The notes under the pieces were generated by a model, which was not told the origin of the DNA, did no database searches, and saw only the letters and a list, made by a program, of their open reading frames with translations. From Halomonas sp. DQ26W (GTDB taxonomy: Bacteria > Pseudomonadota > Gammaproteobacteria > Pseudomonadales > Halomonadaceae), in the NCBI RefSeq assembly GCF_003339685.1, contig NZ_QPKI01000006.1:1-64000 (forward strand): a stretch of 64,000 bases of DNA. The letters run 5' to 3'. Position 1 is the first letter of the stretch; the number at the start of each line of letters is the position of its first letter. A program made the translations under genes and the position numbers. Below are positions 1 to 10,095 of the stretch, piece by piece.

Positions 1-931
1 AACGGCGGAAGGAGTTCACGTTCGGGGCCATCAGCGGCAGCGCCTCGGGGATATAGCGCTGCAGCCCGCCGATATGGTGCAGGAACAGCTCGCTCATGGA
101 GCCGTCGTCGTTGGCAAAGATACTGCGGCCCGTGGTGGCGTCGAGCACGCTCTGATGGATGTGCATGGCGCTGCCGGGCTCATTGGTGATCGGCTTGGCC
201 ATGAAGGTGGCCGCCACATCATGCTTGAGCGCCGCTTCCCGCAGTGTCCGCTTGAAGAGGAATATCTGGTCGGCCAGCATCAACGGGTCGCCGTGACGGA
301 AATTGATCTCCATCTGGGCGGTGCCCTCTTCATGGATCAGGGTATCGATATCCAGCCCCTGAGCCTCGCACCAGTCATACATGTCCTCGAACAACGGATC
401 GAATTCGTTGGCGGCATCGATGGAGAAGGACTGGCGCCCGGTCTCCTGGCGACCACTGCGGCCGATCGGCGGCTGCAGCGGGAGGTCCGGGTCTTCGCAA
501 CGCTTGGTGAGATAGAACTCCATCTCCGGTGCCACCACTGGCTTCCAGCCCTTCTCGGCGTAGAGCGCGAGCACACGCTTGAGCTGGTTGCGGCAAGAGA
601 GTTCGATGGGGTTGCCCATCTTGTCGTAGCAGTCGTGGATCACCTGGGCCGTGGGCTCCAACGCCCAGGGCACCGGATAGACGGCCGAGATATCGGGCTT
701 GCACACCATGTCGATGTCGGCGGGATCGAGCAGAGAGTAGTAGAGGTCGTCTTCGACATAGTCGCCGGTCACGGTCTGGAGCAGTACGCTTTCGGGCAAG
801 CGCATACCCTTCTCTGCCATGAACTTCGAAACGGGGGTGATCTTGCCTCGGGCAATCCCGGTGATATCGCTGACCAGGCACTCCACCTCGGTGATGCGCC
901 GTTCCTTGAGCCAGCTCTCTAGATCTTTCAT
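1..931 (-). CDS. puuA: Glutamine-synthetase family protein, probable gamma-glutamylputrescine synthetase (3' end outside window)
   Basis: Partial: the start is in the window and the last third runs off the left edge (310 codons seen; the family is about 440-460 aa). Members ligate glutamate to an amine with ATP; the PuuA type makes gamma-glutamylputrescine in cytosolic putrescine catabolism. Visible are the N-terminal DITGIARGK (residues 22-30), the metal/ATP-site segment EMEFYL (136-141), EEGTAQMEIN (201-210), MHIHQS (256-261) and NVNSF (304-308). ATG 931 has GAGG five bases upstream. It lies 35 bp downstream of a gamma-glutamylputrescine-oxidase-like gene on the same strand. That pairing, more than sequence alone, favours PuuA over GlnA; other gamma-glutamyl-amine ligases remain possible. 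Confidence 0.75.
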   Translation of the reverse strand, partial: MKDLESWLKERRITEVECLVSDITGIARGKITPVSKFMAEKGMRLPESVLLQTVTGDYVEDDLYYSLLDPADIDMVCKPDISAVYPVPWALEPTAQVIHDCYDKMGNPIELSCRNQLKRVLALYAEKGWKPVVAPEMEFYLTKRCEDPDLPLQPPIGRSGRQETGRQSFSIDAANEFDPLFEDMYDWCEAQGLDIDTLIHEEGTAQMEINFRHGDPLMLADQIFLFKRTLREAALKHDVAATFMAKPITNEPGSAMHIHQSVLDATTGRSIFANDDGSMSELFLHHIGGLQRYIPEALPLMAPNVNSFRR

Positions 932-966
932 GAAAACCTCATTTTCGCCCCGTTTCGGGCTGATGG

Positions 967-2259
967 TTATAGTCGATCGCGCAGTTTGTAGAAGCTGGTC
1001 GCCAGCACCAGCAGCGGCGTGCGCAGCCGGTCGCCACCGGGAAAACGCCGATGCGGCATGGCGGCAAAGAGGTCGAACCGCTCGTTCTGATCGGCAATGG
1101 CATCGCTCATCAGCCGCCCGGCGAGGCCCGCCAAGGCCATACCGTGCCCGGAATAGCCGTGGGCATAGTAAAGGTTATTTCCAATGCGACCGAAATCCGG
1201 TGCCCGGTTGAGGGTAATGGCCACATCGCCACCCCAGCGATAGTCGATCGCCACGCTCTTCAGCACGGGAAACAACCGTGCGATCTTGGCGTCCATTCGC
1301 TCGCGCAGGCCGCTCGGCTCACGGCCATCGTAGCTCACCTCACCGCCATAGATCAGCCGCCGATCGGCAGAGAGCCGGTAGTAATCGAGCACGAAGTTGG
1401 AATCAGCCAGCGCGTCATTGCACGGCAGAACCGAGGCGGCCTGCGCTTCGCTCAGTGGGGCGGTCGCCACCATTTAGTTGGCGGCACGCATTGTCCGCCC
1501 CTCCAGCTCCGGTACCAGCCCGCCCAGATAGGCATTGGCCGCTACCACCACGAAGTCTGCAGTGACGCTACCACCATCAGTTTCCACCCGTGCCGGCTGA
1601 CCCCGGCGAATCGTCTGCACGGCACTCTCTTCGCAAATCGTCACACCGGCACGCTGCGCGGCACGCGCCAACCCCAGCGTATAGTTCAGCGGGTGCAGGT
1701 GGCCGCCCTCCCCCTCGTACAGAGCGCCGGGATAGATATCGGTCACCACCCGCTCACGCAATGCCGGGCCCTCGAGCCAGGCCATATCCGTATACTCGTA
1801 ATCCCGGGCCATGCGCTCCTGAAACGCTTGCAGCTCACGCACATGGCGCGGCTTGACGGCGGCGTGCAGGAAGCCCCAGGCCAAGTCACAGGGAATAGCA
1901 TGACGTTCCACGAGCCCGGCCGTGAGCCGAACCGCTTCTCGACTCATCTCCCAGATCGCACGGGCCCTTTCGCGCCCCAGCGCATGCTCCACGGTGGCAA
2001 TGTCGGTGCCCAGGCCCGGCAGGATCTGGCCGCCGCTACGCCCGGAGGCTCCAAAGCCGACCTCCCGTGCTTCCAGCAAGCGTACCGAGTAGCCCCGTTC
2101 GGCCAGATGCAGCGCTGCCGAGCAGCCTGTCACGCCACCGCCGATCACACAGACATCGGCTCGCTGATCGCCCTCCAGCGGCGGACAGGCATCCAGGCCA
2201 ACCGCCACCGTATCGCGGTAATAGGATGCCGGGATGTCGAGCGTAGTGGCAGCTGCCAT
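967..2259 (-). pseudogene. puuB: FAD-dependent oxidoreductase, gamma-glutamylputrescine oxidase-like, interrupted by an in-frame TAA
   Basis: DAO-type flavoenzyme that would oxidise gamma-glutamylputrescine to the aldehyde. The N-terminal part has a Rossmann FAD motif (VIGGGVTG), then GFGASGRSGGQ and NAYLGGLVPEL. The frame meets TAA at 1474-1476 (codon 262) and continues in the same frame at once with ATG GTG for 168 more codons, starting MVATAPL (compare the TxPL segment of this family) and ending near 967. Together the two parts have about 430 codons, the normal family length, so this is one gene split by a nonsense codon rather than two genes. ATG 2259 is chosen because AAGGA lies 8 bases upstream; an ATG at 2301 lacks one. 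The defect could be a real mutation, a sequencing error or readthrough. Confidence 0.8.
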
Positions 2260-2442
2260 GAAACCGGTCCTTGCAATGATGTCGCCGGGGTCAACCGGCA
2301 TGACGAGCGATGATCAGGCTTGTTGTCGAGCCGCTTCGGCGGACAGGACATGCGTCTAGTCTGGCATCAAACCCGCAGACCCTGTCAAGTATTCAATAAC
2401 GAGCAACGTCAACACGCAATCACCTGCACCTGCTTGTGCGGC

Positions 2443-2471
2443 ATAATAATTGCGTTTTATAGAGCAGACAA
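2443..2471 (-). promoter_or_regulatory. Predicted sigma-70 promoter for the puuB-puuA unit
   Basis: In the 328-bp gap between the LysR gene and puuB, the minus strand reads TTGTCT, exactly 17 bases, then TATTAT. The match to the -35/-10 consensus is good and it is oriented toward puuB, about 180 bp upstream of its chosen start. The long leader leaves room for regulator binding. I saw no other clear feature in this gap. Confidence 0.45.
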
Positions 2472-2587
2472 AGCACCAAGTGCCGTGATAACACGAGGTA
2501 CTGAAGAGGATCGCGTGTCAAGAAATCACCATCAAACCGCACGCTGGGACTAGCGACCAGGCGTGGCTCCGGTGCGGTGACGACCCG

Positions 2588-3508
2588 CTAGCCATGACGA
2601 CCCACGGAGGCCAGAAAGACGTCGAGCACCCGGTGCGGTCGACGGTCCCGACGGGTAATCGTGACCAGGGGAATGGGGTAGGTGCAGATCTCGGGGCAAA
2701 GCGCACGCAAGCGCCCCGCCGCGACCCAGGGTTCAGCCAGGTGATCGGGCAGGTAGCCGATATAGCAACCCGTCAAGATGAGAAAAACCGCGCCCTCGCG
2801 ATCCGAGGCTGTCGCGGTACCCCACAGCCTGGCATGCGCATGACGAGCCGCCTCGGGCAGCGGGTAGGCGGGGAGCACCGCTTCATGAGTGGCCAGTGCC
2901 GCTTCGTCTAATGCCTCGTCAGGAAGATGAAAGAGCGGATGACGGTCGGCACAGTAGAGACGCAACGTTTCGTCATAGAGCGGCCGAGCATCGACGCTGG
3001 CCGGCAGGTTGACCTCGGGAACGACGCCCACATGCAGACGAGCGTCCAGCACCCCCTGGGCGATACTGTCCGGCGCCTCCATGTGGATGTTGATGCGCAC
3101 GTCCGGCCCCTGCGCCTTGAGGTCGGCCAGGGCATCGGTCACATGCATTCGCGGCATGCTGACCAGATTGTCGGTCAGGCCGATATTGAGCTCGCCACGC
3201 AAGTTATGATGCAGACCATTGACCTCGGTACGAAAGGTCTCCAACGCCGACAACAGCGTCAAGATCGCCTCGAAGACCTGGCGCCCCTCCTCGGTGAGAG
3301 AAAAGCCCCCTCGCCCCCGCTGGCACAGCTTCAACCCCAAGCGCTTCTCGAGGTCGCTCATGTGCTGACTGATCGCCGGCCGGCTGATGCCAAGTGCCGA
3401 CTCCGCGGCAGAAAAGCCACCGCACTCCACCACGGCCTTGAAGACGCGAATCAGGCGAATGTCAAAATCACTGACCTGCCCCAGCTTCAGCCCCAAGCGG
3501 TCGACCAT
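2588..3508 (-). CDS. LysR-family transcriptional regulator
   Basis: 306 aa, normal LysR length. An N-terminal winged helix-turn-helix covers about residues 15-75 (FKAVVECGGFSAAESALGIS followed by RPAISQHMSDLEKRLG), then a periplasmic-binding-protein-like effector domain. ATG 3508 is preceded by GAGGG at 7 bases. It lies 10 bp after moeB on the same strand and upstream of the polyamine genes, so it may regulate puuB-puuA, but the ligand cannot be read from sequence. Confidence 0.88.
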   Translation of the reverse strand: MVDRLGLKLGQVSDFDIRLIRVFKAVVECGGFSAAESALGISRPAISQHMSDLEKRLGLKLCQRGRGGFSLTEEGRQVFEAILTLLSALETFRTEVNGLHHNLRGELNIGLTDNLVSMPRMHVTDALADLKAQGPDVRINIHMEAPDSIAQGVLDARLHVGVVPEVNLPASVDARPLYDETLRLYCADRHPLFHLPDEALDEAALATHEAVLPAYPLPEAARHAHARLWGTATASDREGAVFLILTGCYIGYLPDHLAEPWVAAGRLRALCPEICTYPIPLVTITRRDRRPHRVLDVFLASVGRHG

Positions 3509-3518
3509 GAGCGGACCC

Positions 3519-4274
3519 TCAACACGAGGCGCAAATCGGACAGGCGGGGTCCCGTGGCACCTGGAAATGGCGCCATTGGCCGCTCATGCCATCGAAGGTG
3601 GAGAGCCCGCGATGCGGGGTGCCGGCACCGCTAAGCAGCTTGATCGCTTCCAGTGCCTGGAAGCAGCCGATCAGCCCTACCAGGGGGGCGACGACACCAT
3701 TCTCGGAGCAGCGCAGTGCCTCGTCGTCACCCTCTCCGGGGGGGTAGACACAGGCATAGCAGGGGCTTGCCGGGTCGCGGGGATCGAACACCGCCAACTG
3801 CCCCGAGAAGCGGATTGCCGCACCGGATACCAGCGGTTTCCCCGCCTTGCGGCTAGCGGCGTTGATGGCATAGCGGCTGGAAAAACGGTCGGTGCAATCG
3901 AGCACTAGATCCACCGCGGCCACGGCCTCTTCCAGGGCTGCGCCCGCCAGGTGTTGCGTCACCACCGCGATATCGCAATCGGGATTGAGCCCTAGTGCCG
4001 ACTCACGGGCCGACTCGGCCTTGTTTCTTTCTAGAGCGCTCATGCCGTGAGCGATCTGGCGCTGCAGGTTGGAGAGCTCGACACTGTCGGCATCGGCCAG
4101 GGTGAGATGCCCCACTCCCGCAGCGGCAAGATAGAGCGCAACCGGCGAGCCCAGACCCCCGGCACCCACCACCAGCACCCGGGATGCCAGCAGCCGCTCT
4201 TGGCCTTTGATATCGATCGCCTCCAGCATGATCTGGCGGCTGTATCGAAGCAATTGGCCATCGTTCATCGCCAT
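3519..4274 (-). CDS. moeB: MoeB/ThiF-family adenylyltransferase (molybdopterin-synthase adenylyltransferase)
   Basis: 251 aa, matching MoeB (about 250). E1-like enzyme that adenylates the C-terminal Gly-Gly of MoaD (or ThiS) so that it can accept sulfur. It has the nucleotide-binding GAGGLGSP, the Arg/Asp region LQRQIAHG and VLDCTDRF, and two zinc-binding Cys pairs (CYAC, and CPIC near the C-terminus). The ATG overlaps the stop of the upstream lrp-like gene (TGATG), so translational coupling is likely; a second ATG at 4268 is possible. It belongs to the hemA-prfA-prmC-lrp-moeB same-strand run. ThiF is the main alternative, but no thi genes are nearby. Confidence 0.85.
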   Translation of the reverse strand: MAMNDGQLLRYSRQIMLEAIDIKGQERLLASRVLVVGAGGLGSPVALYLAAAGVGHLTLADADSVELSNLQRQIAHGMSALERNKAESARESALGLNPDCDIAVVTQHLAGAALEEAVAAVDLVLDCTDRFSSRYAINAASRKAGKPLVSGAAIRFSGQLAVFDPRDPASPCYACVYPPGEGDDEALRCSENGVVAPLVGLIGCFQALEAIKLLSGAGTPHRGLSTFDGMSGQWRHFQVPRDPACPICASC

Positions 4275-4774
4275 CACTTGCCTTCGAGCTCCTCGATGTC
4301 GGGCACGTAGAGGGAGAACTCCTCCTTGACCTCTTCCATTACCACGTAACTCTTGGACTCCTTGACCCCCGGCAGGGTCAGCACCACGTCGCCGAGCAGT
4401 TGCCGATAGGCCGCCATCTCCGGGATCCGGCACTTGAGGATATAGTCAAACTGCCCCGATACCAGGTGACACTCTTGGATCTGGGGCAATCTCGCCACGG
4501 CCCGACGAAACTCGTCGAATACCGCAGGGGACTGGGTCTCCAGGCTGATCTCGACGAATACCAGCAGATTGGCCTTGAGGGCTCCGGGGTCGAGAACGGC
4601 CTTGTAGCCACGGATGATGCCAGCCTTCTCGAGCCGCTTGACACGTTCCAGACACGGGGTGGTAGAGAGCCCTACCTGGGCAGCCAGGTCGACATAGGAG
4701 ATTCGGGCGTTGTCCTGCAGGCAGCGCAGGATGTTGAGGTCGATACGGTCGAGCGAACGGGTTTTAGCTTTCAT
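4274..4774 (-). CDS. lrp: Lrp/AsnC-family transcriptional regulator, Lrp-like
   Basis: 166 aa. N-terminal helix-turn-helix (LDRIDLNILRCLQDNARIS, then STTPCLERVKRLE) and C-terminal RAM/AsnC effector domain (IQECHLVSGQFDY, YVVMEEVKEE). These segments are very close to Escherichia coli Lrp, a leucine-responsive global regulator. Start ATG 4774 (MKAKTRSLD) matches the family N-terminus; the frame opens 26 codons earlier but that stretch resembles nothing. It sits between prmC (115 bp from its end) and moeB (1-bp overlap). Whether it is the global Lrp or a paralogue cannot be decided here. Confidence 0.85.
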   Translation of the reverse strand: MKAKTRSLDRIDLNILRCLQDNARISYVDLAAQVGLSTTPCLERVKRLEKAGIIRGYKAVLDPGALKANLLVFVEISLETQSPAVFDEFRRAVARLPQIQECHLVSGQFDYILKCRIPEMAAYRQLLGDVVLTLPGVKESKSYVVMEEVKEEFSLYVPDIEELEGK

Positions 4775-4888
4775 TATCGTATTTTGGCAAACCGGATCAG
4801 GATGAATGGATGATGTCGCCAATCGAAAATATTTCCAGAACAGGTGTACCACAGCACGCCCCCCCCCTCCAGCGGAGAGCCCTCAACG

Positions 4889-5728
4889 TTAGTCGGTCAT
4901 ACGACCAAGCGTCACCCGCTGCTGGCCCGACAGGTCGGAATGACTGGCAACGTCGAGATACCCGGCCGCCCGTAGCAGCTGTCGAACTTGCTCGGCCTGG
5001 TCATGACCATGCTCCATGGCCAACCCGCCACCCGGCCGCAGATACGACAAGGCCGAGCCGATCAGGCAACGCAAATCGTCCAATCCATCTTTACCCGCCA
5101 CCAGCGCGCTGATGGGTTCGAAGCGGACATCGCCGAGCATGAGGTGAGGATCGCCCTCGGCGATATAGGGCGGGTTGGCGACTATCACGTCGAAGCATTC
5201 AGCGGTGAGGGCGGAAAACCAATCGCTGACCAGGAAGCGGACATTGGCGATGCCCAATCTCTCGGCATTGGTTGTGGCAAGCGCCACCGCCGCCTCAATC
5301 CGATCGATGCCGATCACCTCCCAGCCGGGCCGCTCACTGGCGAAGGCCAACGCAATGGCACCGGTGCCGGTACCCATGTCCAGCAGCCGCCCCTTGGCAG
5401 CGGGGGCCAGTTCCAGCGCCACCTCCACCAGCTTCTCAGTATCGGGGCGCGGGATCAGGGTGTGCGGCGAAGTGGCAAGGGCCAAGCCCCAGAACTCGCG
5501 CTCGCCGATCAGGTAGGCGACGGGGTGCCCCTCGGCCCGGGCCGCCACCAGAGCTTCGAACCGGGCTCGCTCATAAACCGGAGCAGCCCTGTCGCCCCAG
5601 GCATAGAGCCATGCCCGGTCGACGCCCAGCACATGGCCCAGCAGCACCTCGGCATCCAACCGCGGGCTGGTCGAACCCGATTCCGACAGTCGCGCAGCAG
5701 CGCGACCAAGGAGCCTGTCGATATCCAT
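4889..5728 (-). CDS. prmC: Peptide chain release factor N5-glutamine methyltransferase
   Basis: 279 aa. Methylates the Gln of the GGQ motif in RF1 and RF2 using S-adenosylmethionine. It shows the AdoMet loop LLDMGTGTGAIAL, the PrmC signature VANPPYIAEGD, and the N-terminal helical release-factor-binding domain. Its ATG overlaps the prfA stop by one base (TGATG), so enzyme and substrate are co-translated. Confidence 0.95.
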   Translation of the reverse strand: MDIDRLLGRAAARLSESGSTSPRLDAEVLLGHVLGVDRAWLYAWGDRAAPVYERARFEALVAARAEGHPVAYLIGEREFWGLALATSPHTLIPRPDTEKLVEVALELAPAAKGRLLDMGTGTGAIALAFASERPGWEVIGIDRIEAAVALATTNAERLGIANVRFLVSDWFSALTAECFDVIVANPPYIAEGDPHLMLGDVRFEPISALVAGKDGLDDLRCLIGSALSYLRPGGGLAMEHGHDQAEQVRQLLRAAGYLDVASHSDLSGQQRVTLGRMTD

Positions 5729-6816
5729 CAGGCCTCCTGCTGCAACGCCGCAAGCTGCTCGGCCTGGTGTTCGTGAACCAGCGGCTCGATGACTTCGTCG
5801 AGCTCGCCGGTCATCACTTCACCGAGCTTGTAGAGGGTGAGATTGATACGGTGATCGGTCAGCCGCCCCTGGGGAAAGTTGTAGGTGCGGATTCGCTCGC
5901 TGCGGTCGCCCGACCCTACCAGCGAGCGGCGAGTATCGGCCTGCTCGCGGCGCTGACTGTCCTGGGCGCTCTGCTTTAGTCTGGCGGCCAGCAACGACAT
6001 CGCCTTGGCGCGATTCTTGTGCTGGCTGCGCTCTTCCTGACATTCGACCACCACGCCGCTTGGCAGGTGCGTCAGGCGAATCGCCGAGTCCGTGGTATTG
6101 ACGTGCTGTCCTCCGGCTCCGCTGGAACGGAAGGTGTCTACGCGAAGGTCGGCTGGATTGATATCCACATCCCCCACCGTATCGGCTTCGGGCATCACGG
6201 CCACCGTGCACGCCGAGGTGTGGATACGGCCCTGGGACTCCGTGGCCGGCACACGCTGCACGCGATGGGCGCCGGACTCAAACTTGAGGCAGGCGTAGAC
6301 CCCCTCGCCCCTGACACGCGAGATGATCTCCTTGTAGCCGCCCTGCTCGCCGTGGCTGGCACTGACCACCTCGACTTTCCAGCCACGTTTCTCGGCATAG
6401 CGGGAGTACATGCGAAACAGGTCGCCGGCGAACAGCGCCGCCTCGTCGCCGCCGGTACCGGCACGCACCTCGAGGAAGACATTGCGGCTGTCGTCCGGGT
6501 CCCGGGGCACCAGCAGTTGCTTGAGCTGGACTTCCAGTGCCTCCAGACGCTCCTGCCCTTCCACCAGTTCCAACTCGGCCAACTCACGCATCTCGGCATC
6601 GCTGTCGTCGGTCAGGTGCTCGGCATCTTCCAACTCACCCTCGACGAGCCGATAGTCGCGCCAGGCATCAACGAGGGCTGCGAGCTCAGCGTATTCCCGG
6701 GAGTAGTCGCGAAACCGTGGCTGGTCAGCAATCACATCGGGCTCCGCCAGCAAGGCGGCGAGCTCCTCGAAGCGCTCGACGAAAGAGTCGAGCCGCTGGC
6801 GCAGGGTCGCTTTCAT
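5728..6816 (-). CDS. prfA: Peptide chain release factor 1
   Basis: 362 aa, the standard RF1 length. Recognises UAA/UAG in the ribosomal A site and triggers peptidyl-tRNA hydrolysis. The tripeptide anticodon is PAT ([13 protein letters not shown]), which distinguishes RF1 from RF2 (SPF), and the catalytic GGQ lies in [11 protein letters not shown]. Located 11 bp downstream of hemA and coupled to prmC, as in many gammaproteobacteria. Confidence 0.97.
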   Translation of the reverse strand: MKATLRQRLDSFVERFEELAALLAEPDVIADQPRFRDYSREYAELAALVDAWRDYRLVEGELEDAEHLTDDSDAEMRELAELELVEGQERLEALEVQLKQLLVPRDPDDSRNVFLEVRAGTGGDEAALFAGDLFRMYSRYAEKRGWKVEVVSASHGEQGGYKEIISRVRGEGVYACLKFESGAHRVQRVPATESQGRIHTSACTVAVMPEADTVGDVDINPADLRVDTFRSSGAGGQHVNTTDSAIRLTHLPSGVVVECQEERSQHKNRAKAMSLLAARLKQSAQDSQRREQADTRRSLVGSGDRSERIRTYNFPQGRLTDHRINLTLYKLGEVMTGELDEVIEPLVHEHQAEQLAALQQEA

Positions 6817-6827
6817 GGCGTTTCCTG

Positions 6828-8093
6828 TCAGGGTTTTGTTGATGAGGAGTCGAGCAACAGCGCTTCGGCCGCCGTCAGGAGGTCGCGACGTTCACTGCCC
6901 GAGGCTTCGCGCAGGGCGACCGTCGGCTGATGCAGCAGGCGATTGGTGAGCTGATGCGCGAGAATGCGTATCACCTCTTCCGGATCCTCGCCACGAGCCA
7001 GCCGAGCCATTGCCTGATGTTCCGAGCGCTGGCGCAGCTCGGAGGCCTGATCGCGATAGCGTCGAATCAACTCGCCACCGCCACGAATACGACGCTCGTG
7101 CAGCCAAACGCTGACGCCATGCTCGATCAACGACTCAGCCTGGTCTGCCGCAGCCTGTCGATGGCGTCGATTCTCCTGGATGACCTCGTTGAGGTCATCC
7201 ACGGTATAAAGGAAGACATCGTCCAGGTCACCGACTTCCGGCTCGATATCCCGTGGCACCGCGATATCGACCATGAAGATCGGCCGGTGACGGCGCTTCT
7301 TGAGCGCCCGCTCGGCCATGCCCTTGCCGAGGATCGGCAGTGGAGCCGCGGTGGACGAAATGACGATATCCGAACGCACCAGCGCATCGGGAATCTCGTT
7401 GAGGGAGATCGCCTCGGCATTGAACTCCCTGGCCAGCACCTCGGCACGCTCACGGGTACGGTTGGCGACGATCATGTTGCGCACACCCGCCTCACGCAGA
7501 TGGCGCGCCACCAGCTCGATGGTTTCACCGGCGCCGATCAGCAGCGCTCGGGAGCGACCGAAATCGTCGAATATCCGACTGGCCAGGCTCACCGCCGCAT
7601 AGGCAACCGATACCGGGTTCTGGCCGATACCGGTACGCGTGCGAACCTGCTTGGCCACCGAAAAGGTGTGCTGGAAGAGCAACTCCAGCTCCCCGCCCAG
7701 ACCACTGGCCAGACGCGCCGACTGGTAGGCCTCCTTGAGCTGACCGAGAATCTGCGGTTCGCCCAGCACCATCGAATCCAGTCCCACGGCCACCCGCATC
7801 AAATGACGGGCGGCATCGTTGTCGTGATAGTGATAGGCACAAGAGGTCAGGTCATCCACCGGAAGCCCGTGAAAACCGCTCAGCCAGTCGAGGATCAGCC
7901 GCTCGCCGCTGGACTCGGTGACGCAATAAAGTTCGGTGCGGTTGCACGTCGACAAAACGGCGGCTTCACGCACCTGCGGAACATGGCGCAGCTCGCCAAG
8001 TGCCGATTCCAGTTGGGTAGGCGTAAAAGCAACCCGCTCGCGGACCGCGACGGTGGCTGTCTTATGGTTGATTCCAAGGGCAAGAAGCGTCAT
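6828..8093 (-). CDS. hemA: Glutamyl-tRNA reductase
   Basis: 421 aa. Reduces glutamyl-tRNA(Glu) to glutamate-1-semialdehyde with NADPH, the first step of C5 tetrapyrrole synthesis. N-terminal [10 protein letters not shown] and the catalytic-Cys segment [10 protein letters not shown], an NADPH domain ([15 protein letters not shown]) and a C-terminal helical dimerisation domain are all visible. First gene of the minus-strand run to prfA-prmC; divergent from the TPR lipoprotein gene. It also feeds the cobalamin pathway encoded at the far end of the window. Confidence 0.97.
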   Translation of the reverse strand: MTLLALGINHKTATVAVRERVAFTPTQLESALGELRHVPQVREAAVLSTCNRTELYCVTESSGERLILDWLSGFHGLPVDDLTSCAYHYHDNDAARHLMRVAVGLDSMVLGEPQILGQLKEAYQSARLASGLGGELELLFQHTFSVAKQVRTRTGIGQNPVSVAYAAVSLASRIFDDFGRSRALLIGAGETIELVARHLREAGVRNMIVANRTRERAEVLAREFNAEAISLNEIPDALVRSDIVISSTAAPLPILGKGMAERALKKRRHRPIFMVDIAVPRDIEPEVGDLDDVFLYTVDDLNEVIQENRRHRQAAADQAESLIEHGVSVWLHERRIRGGGELIRRYRDQASELRQRSEHQAMARLARGEDPEEVIRILAHQLTNRLLHQPTVALREASGSERRDLLTAAEALLLDSSSTKP

Positions 8094-8329
8094 GCGTTAA
8101 GCGTCTTCGCGTGGTGTCGTCAAGCGGTACCGAAACAAGAAAATCCACCGCTGGTGGCGCTGCATTCTACCACAGCCTTCCATCCTCAGCGCCATGTACA
8201 CCCTGGCGACAATTGACGCACGACAAGGCGGGGGCGTTTCGTCCTCCTTGGCCCAACAATGGAGTCGATCGCTTTGCCCACCGTGCCCGAGTCGGTATGC
8301 TGGCAGCTGGCATCCTGGACGAGACACGC

Positions 8330-10084
8330 ATGCCCCCGACCCTGACACGCTATATACGCCATGGATTGGCGCCCCTTGGCCTCGCCGCCCTGCTGACCGG
8401 CTGTCAAGGTATGCCAACGGCCCATCTGATGCCGGCCCATGACGATCCGCTAGAATCAGCCGCTCCCATCGAGCGGGGGCTGGATGCCGAAGGCCTCACC
8501 ACGTTGTTGGTGGCAGAGCTCTCGGGCCAGCGTGGCGACTATCGCCGCGCCACTCGCGGCTACCTGACGATGGCCGAGCGCTACCAGGTCGCGGCGCTGG
8601 CCGAGCGCGCCACCCTGGCGGCCCGCTTCAGCAACGACCCCCTGCTGCTCGAAGAAGCGGTAGAACGCTGGCACCAACTCTCGCCCGACGCCGAAGCGCC
8701 GCTTCGGCTGTTGGCGGGGCTGGCCCTGCAGCGGGGGGACTGGACAGGCGCACTCGAAAAACGCCTGTTGCTGGTTGAACAGGGCGCTCACGCCGAGCTC
8801 ACCCTATTCATGGAGCTGGCACTGGATACCGGGGTACCTCCCCACCCGCTGCGCGAGCGAATGGCAGAGCACCTTGCTCTCCCCGGCGCCAGAGAACATC
8901 CATACTACTACGATGCCGTACTGGCCATGGCGAGACTCGAAGCCGCCACAGGGCAAGTGCGCCTCGCCGAGACCCGCCTGGACACTCTGGCCCAAGATCA
9001 CGCCGAACTGCCGGCACTATGGATGACACGTGCCCGCCTGGCGCTGCACGACAGCAAGACCACTCAGGCTCGGGACGCTGCCCGTCGCGGCCTCGACGTC
9101 TCGCCTGGCGATACCCGATTCCTGCTGCTGCTGGCCCAGACCGAACTGCAGCTTGGCAATATCGCTGCCGCCGAGGCATACACCGAGACACTGCTCGAAG
9201 AACATGAAGGCAACCAGCAGCTGCGCACGACACTAGCCAGCCTGTTCCTGGAGGATCGCCACTTCGAAGCCGCCCGCCGCCTGTTGCTCCCCATGGTGAG
9301 CGGTGACCAGCCGCCGCCAACAGCGTTCTACCTGCTCGGCGCCATTGCCGAGCAAGAGGGTGAAATCGATAACGCCCTGCTCTATTACCGCCAGGTGGTA
9401 CCAGGGGAAGACTTCCTCAGGGCTCGCCTGCGCGCAGCCCGGATGTTGATCGAGGATGACCGTCTGCTGGACGCCCGAGCCTTCCTGCGCATCGAGCGAC
9501 TGCGCCATGACGACCACTTCAACGACCTGGTCATGCTGGAGGTCGAGCTGCTGGACGAGGCCGGGATGACGGCGGAAGCCGACACCCTGCTCAACCGGGA
9601 ACTCGCCCGAACCCCCAATGATGAGCAACTGCTCTACCTGCGTGCCATGCGGGCTTGGGCCGATGGAAACATCGAGGCAATGGAGCGCGACCTGGGGCGT
9701 ATCATCAAACGCAACCCATACAACGCCACGGCCCTCAATGCACTGGGCTACACCCTGGCCGACCTGAATCTCGAGGGTCGGTTGGAGGAAGCGCGGGAGC
9801 TGATCGAACGCGCCCATGAAATCGAGCCGTCCAGTGGTGCCATCATGGACAGCCTGGGCTGGGTGTACTACCGCCTCGGCGACCCGGAACGTGCCCTGCC
9901 CTGGCTGGAGCGAGCCTATGCCGCGATGCCCGACCAGGAGATCGCCGCCCATCTCGCCGAAGTGCTATGGGTGCTTGATCGGCAAGACGATGCGCGCGCC
10001 CTGATCGAAGAAGCACTGCGACGTTTCGACGAGCACCCCGTGATAGACGACCTGCTCGAATACATTCCAGAATTGATGCCTTAA
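8330..10084 (+). CDS. Tetratricopeptide-repeat outer-membrane lipoprotein
   Basis: 584 aa. The N-terminus is a lipoprotein signal with lipobox LLTGC (Cys25), which decides the start at ATG 8330; the frame is open further upstream but that part has no coding character. The rest is helical TPR-like repeats, clearest toward the C-terminus (NATALNALGYTLAD, IMDSLGWVYYRLGD). A TPR protein precedes lolB in Pseudomonas and relatives. Probably a periplasmic-facing scaffold; the exact role is unknown. It ends 11 bp before lolB. Confidence 0.85.
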   Translation: MPPTLTRYIRHGLAPLGLAALLTGCQGMPTAHLMPAHDDPLESAAPIERGLDAEGLTTLLVAELSGQRGDYRRATRGYLTMAERYQVAALAERATLAARFSNDPLLLEEAVERWHQLSPDAEAPLRLLAGLALQRGDWTGALEKRLLLVEQGAHAELTLFMELALDTGVPPHPLRERMAEHLALPGAREHPYYYDAVLAMARLEAATGQVRLAETRLDTLAQDHAELPALWMTRARLALHDSKTTQARDAARRGLDVSPGDTRFLLLLAQTELQLGNIAAAEAYTETLLEEHEGNQQLRTTLASLFLEDRHFEAARRLLLPMVSGDQPPPTAFYLLGAIAEQEGEIDNALLYYRQVVPGEDFLRARLRAARMLIEDDRLLDARAFLRIERLRHDDHFNDLVMLEVELLDEAGMTAEADTLLNRELARTPNDEQLLYLRAMRAWADGNIEAMERDLGRIIKRNPYNATALNALGYTLADLNLEGRLEEARELIERAHEIEPSSGAIMDSLGWVYYRLGDPERALPWLERAYAAMPDQEIAAHLAEVLWVLDRQDDARALIEEALRRFDEHPVIDDLLEYIPELMP

Positions 10085-10095
10085 AGGTCACCACG

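Noticed and set aside
74-922. Open frame on the plus strand opposite puuA
   Set aside because: Antisense shadow; the glutamine-synthetase motifs are on the minus strand.
1051-2313. Long open frame on the plus strand opposite the puuB-like gene
   Set aside because: It is the GC-rich antisense shadow of the flavoenzyme; its translation has no domain pattern, while the minus strand shows clear FAD motifs.
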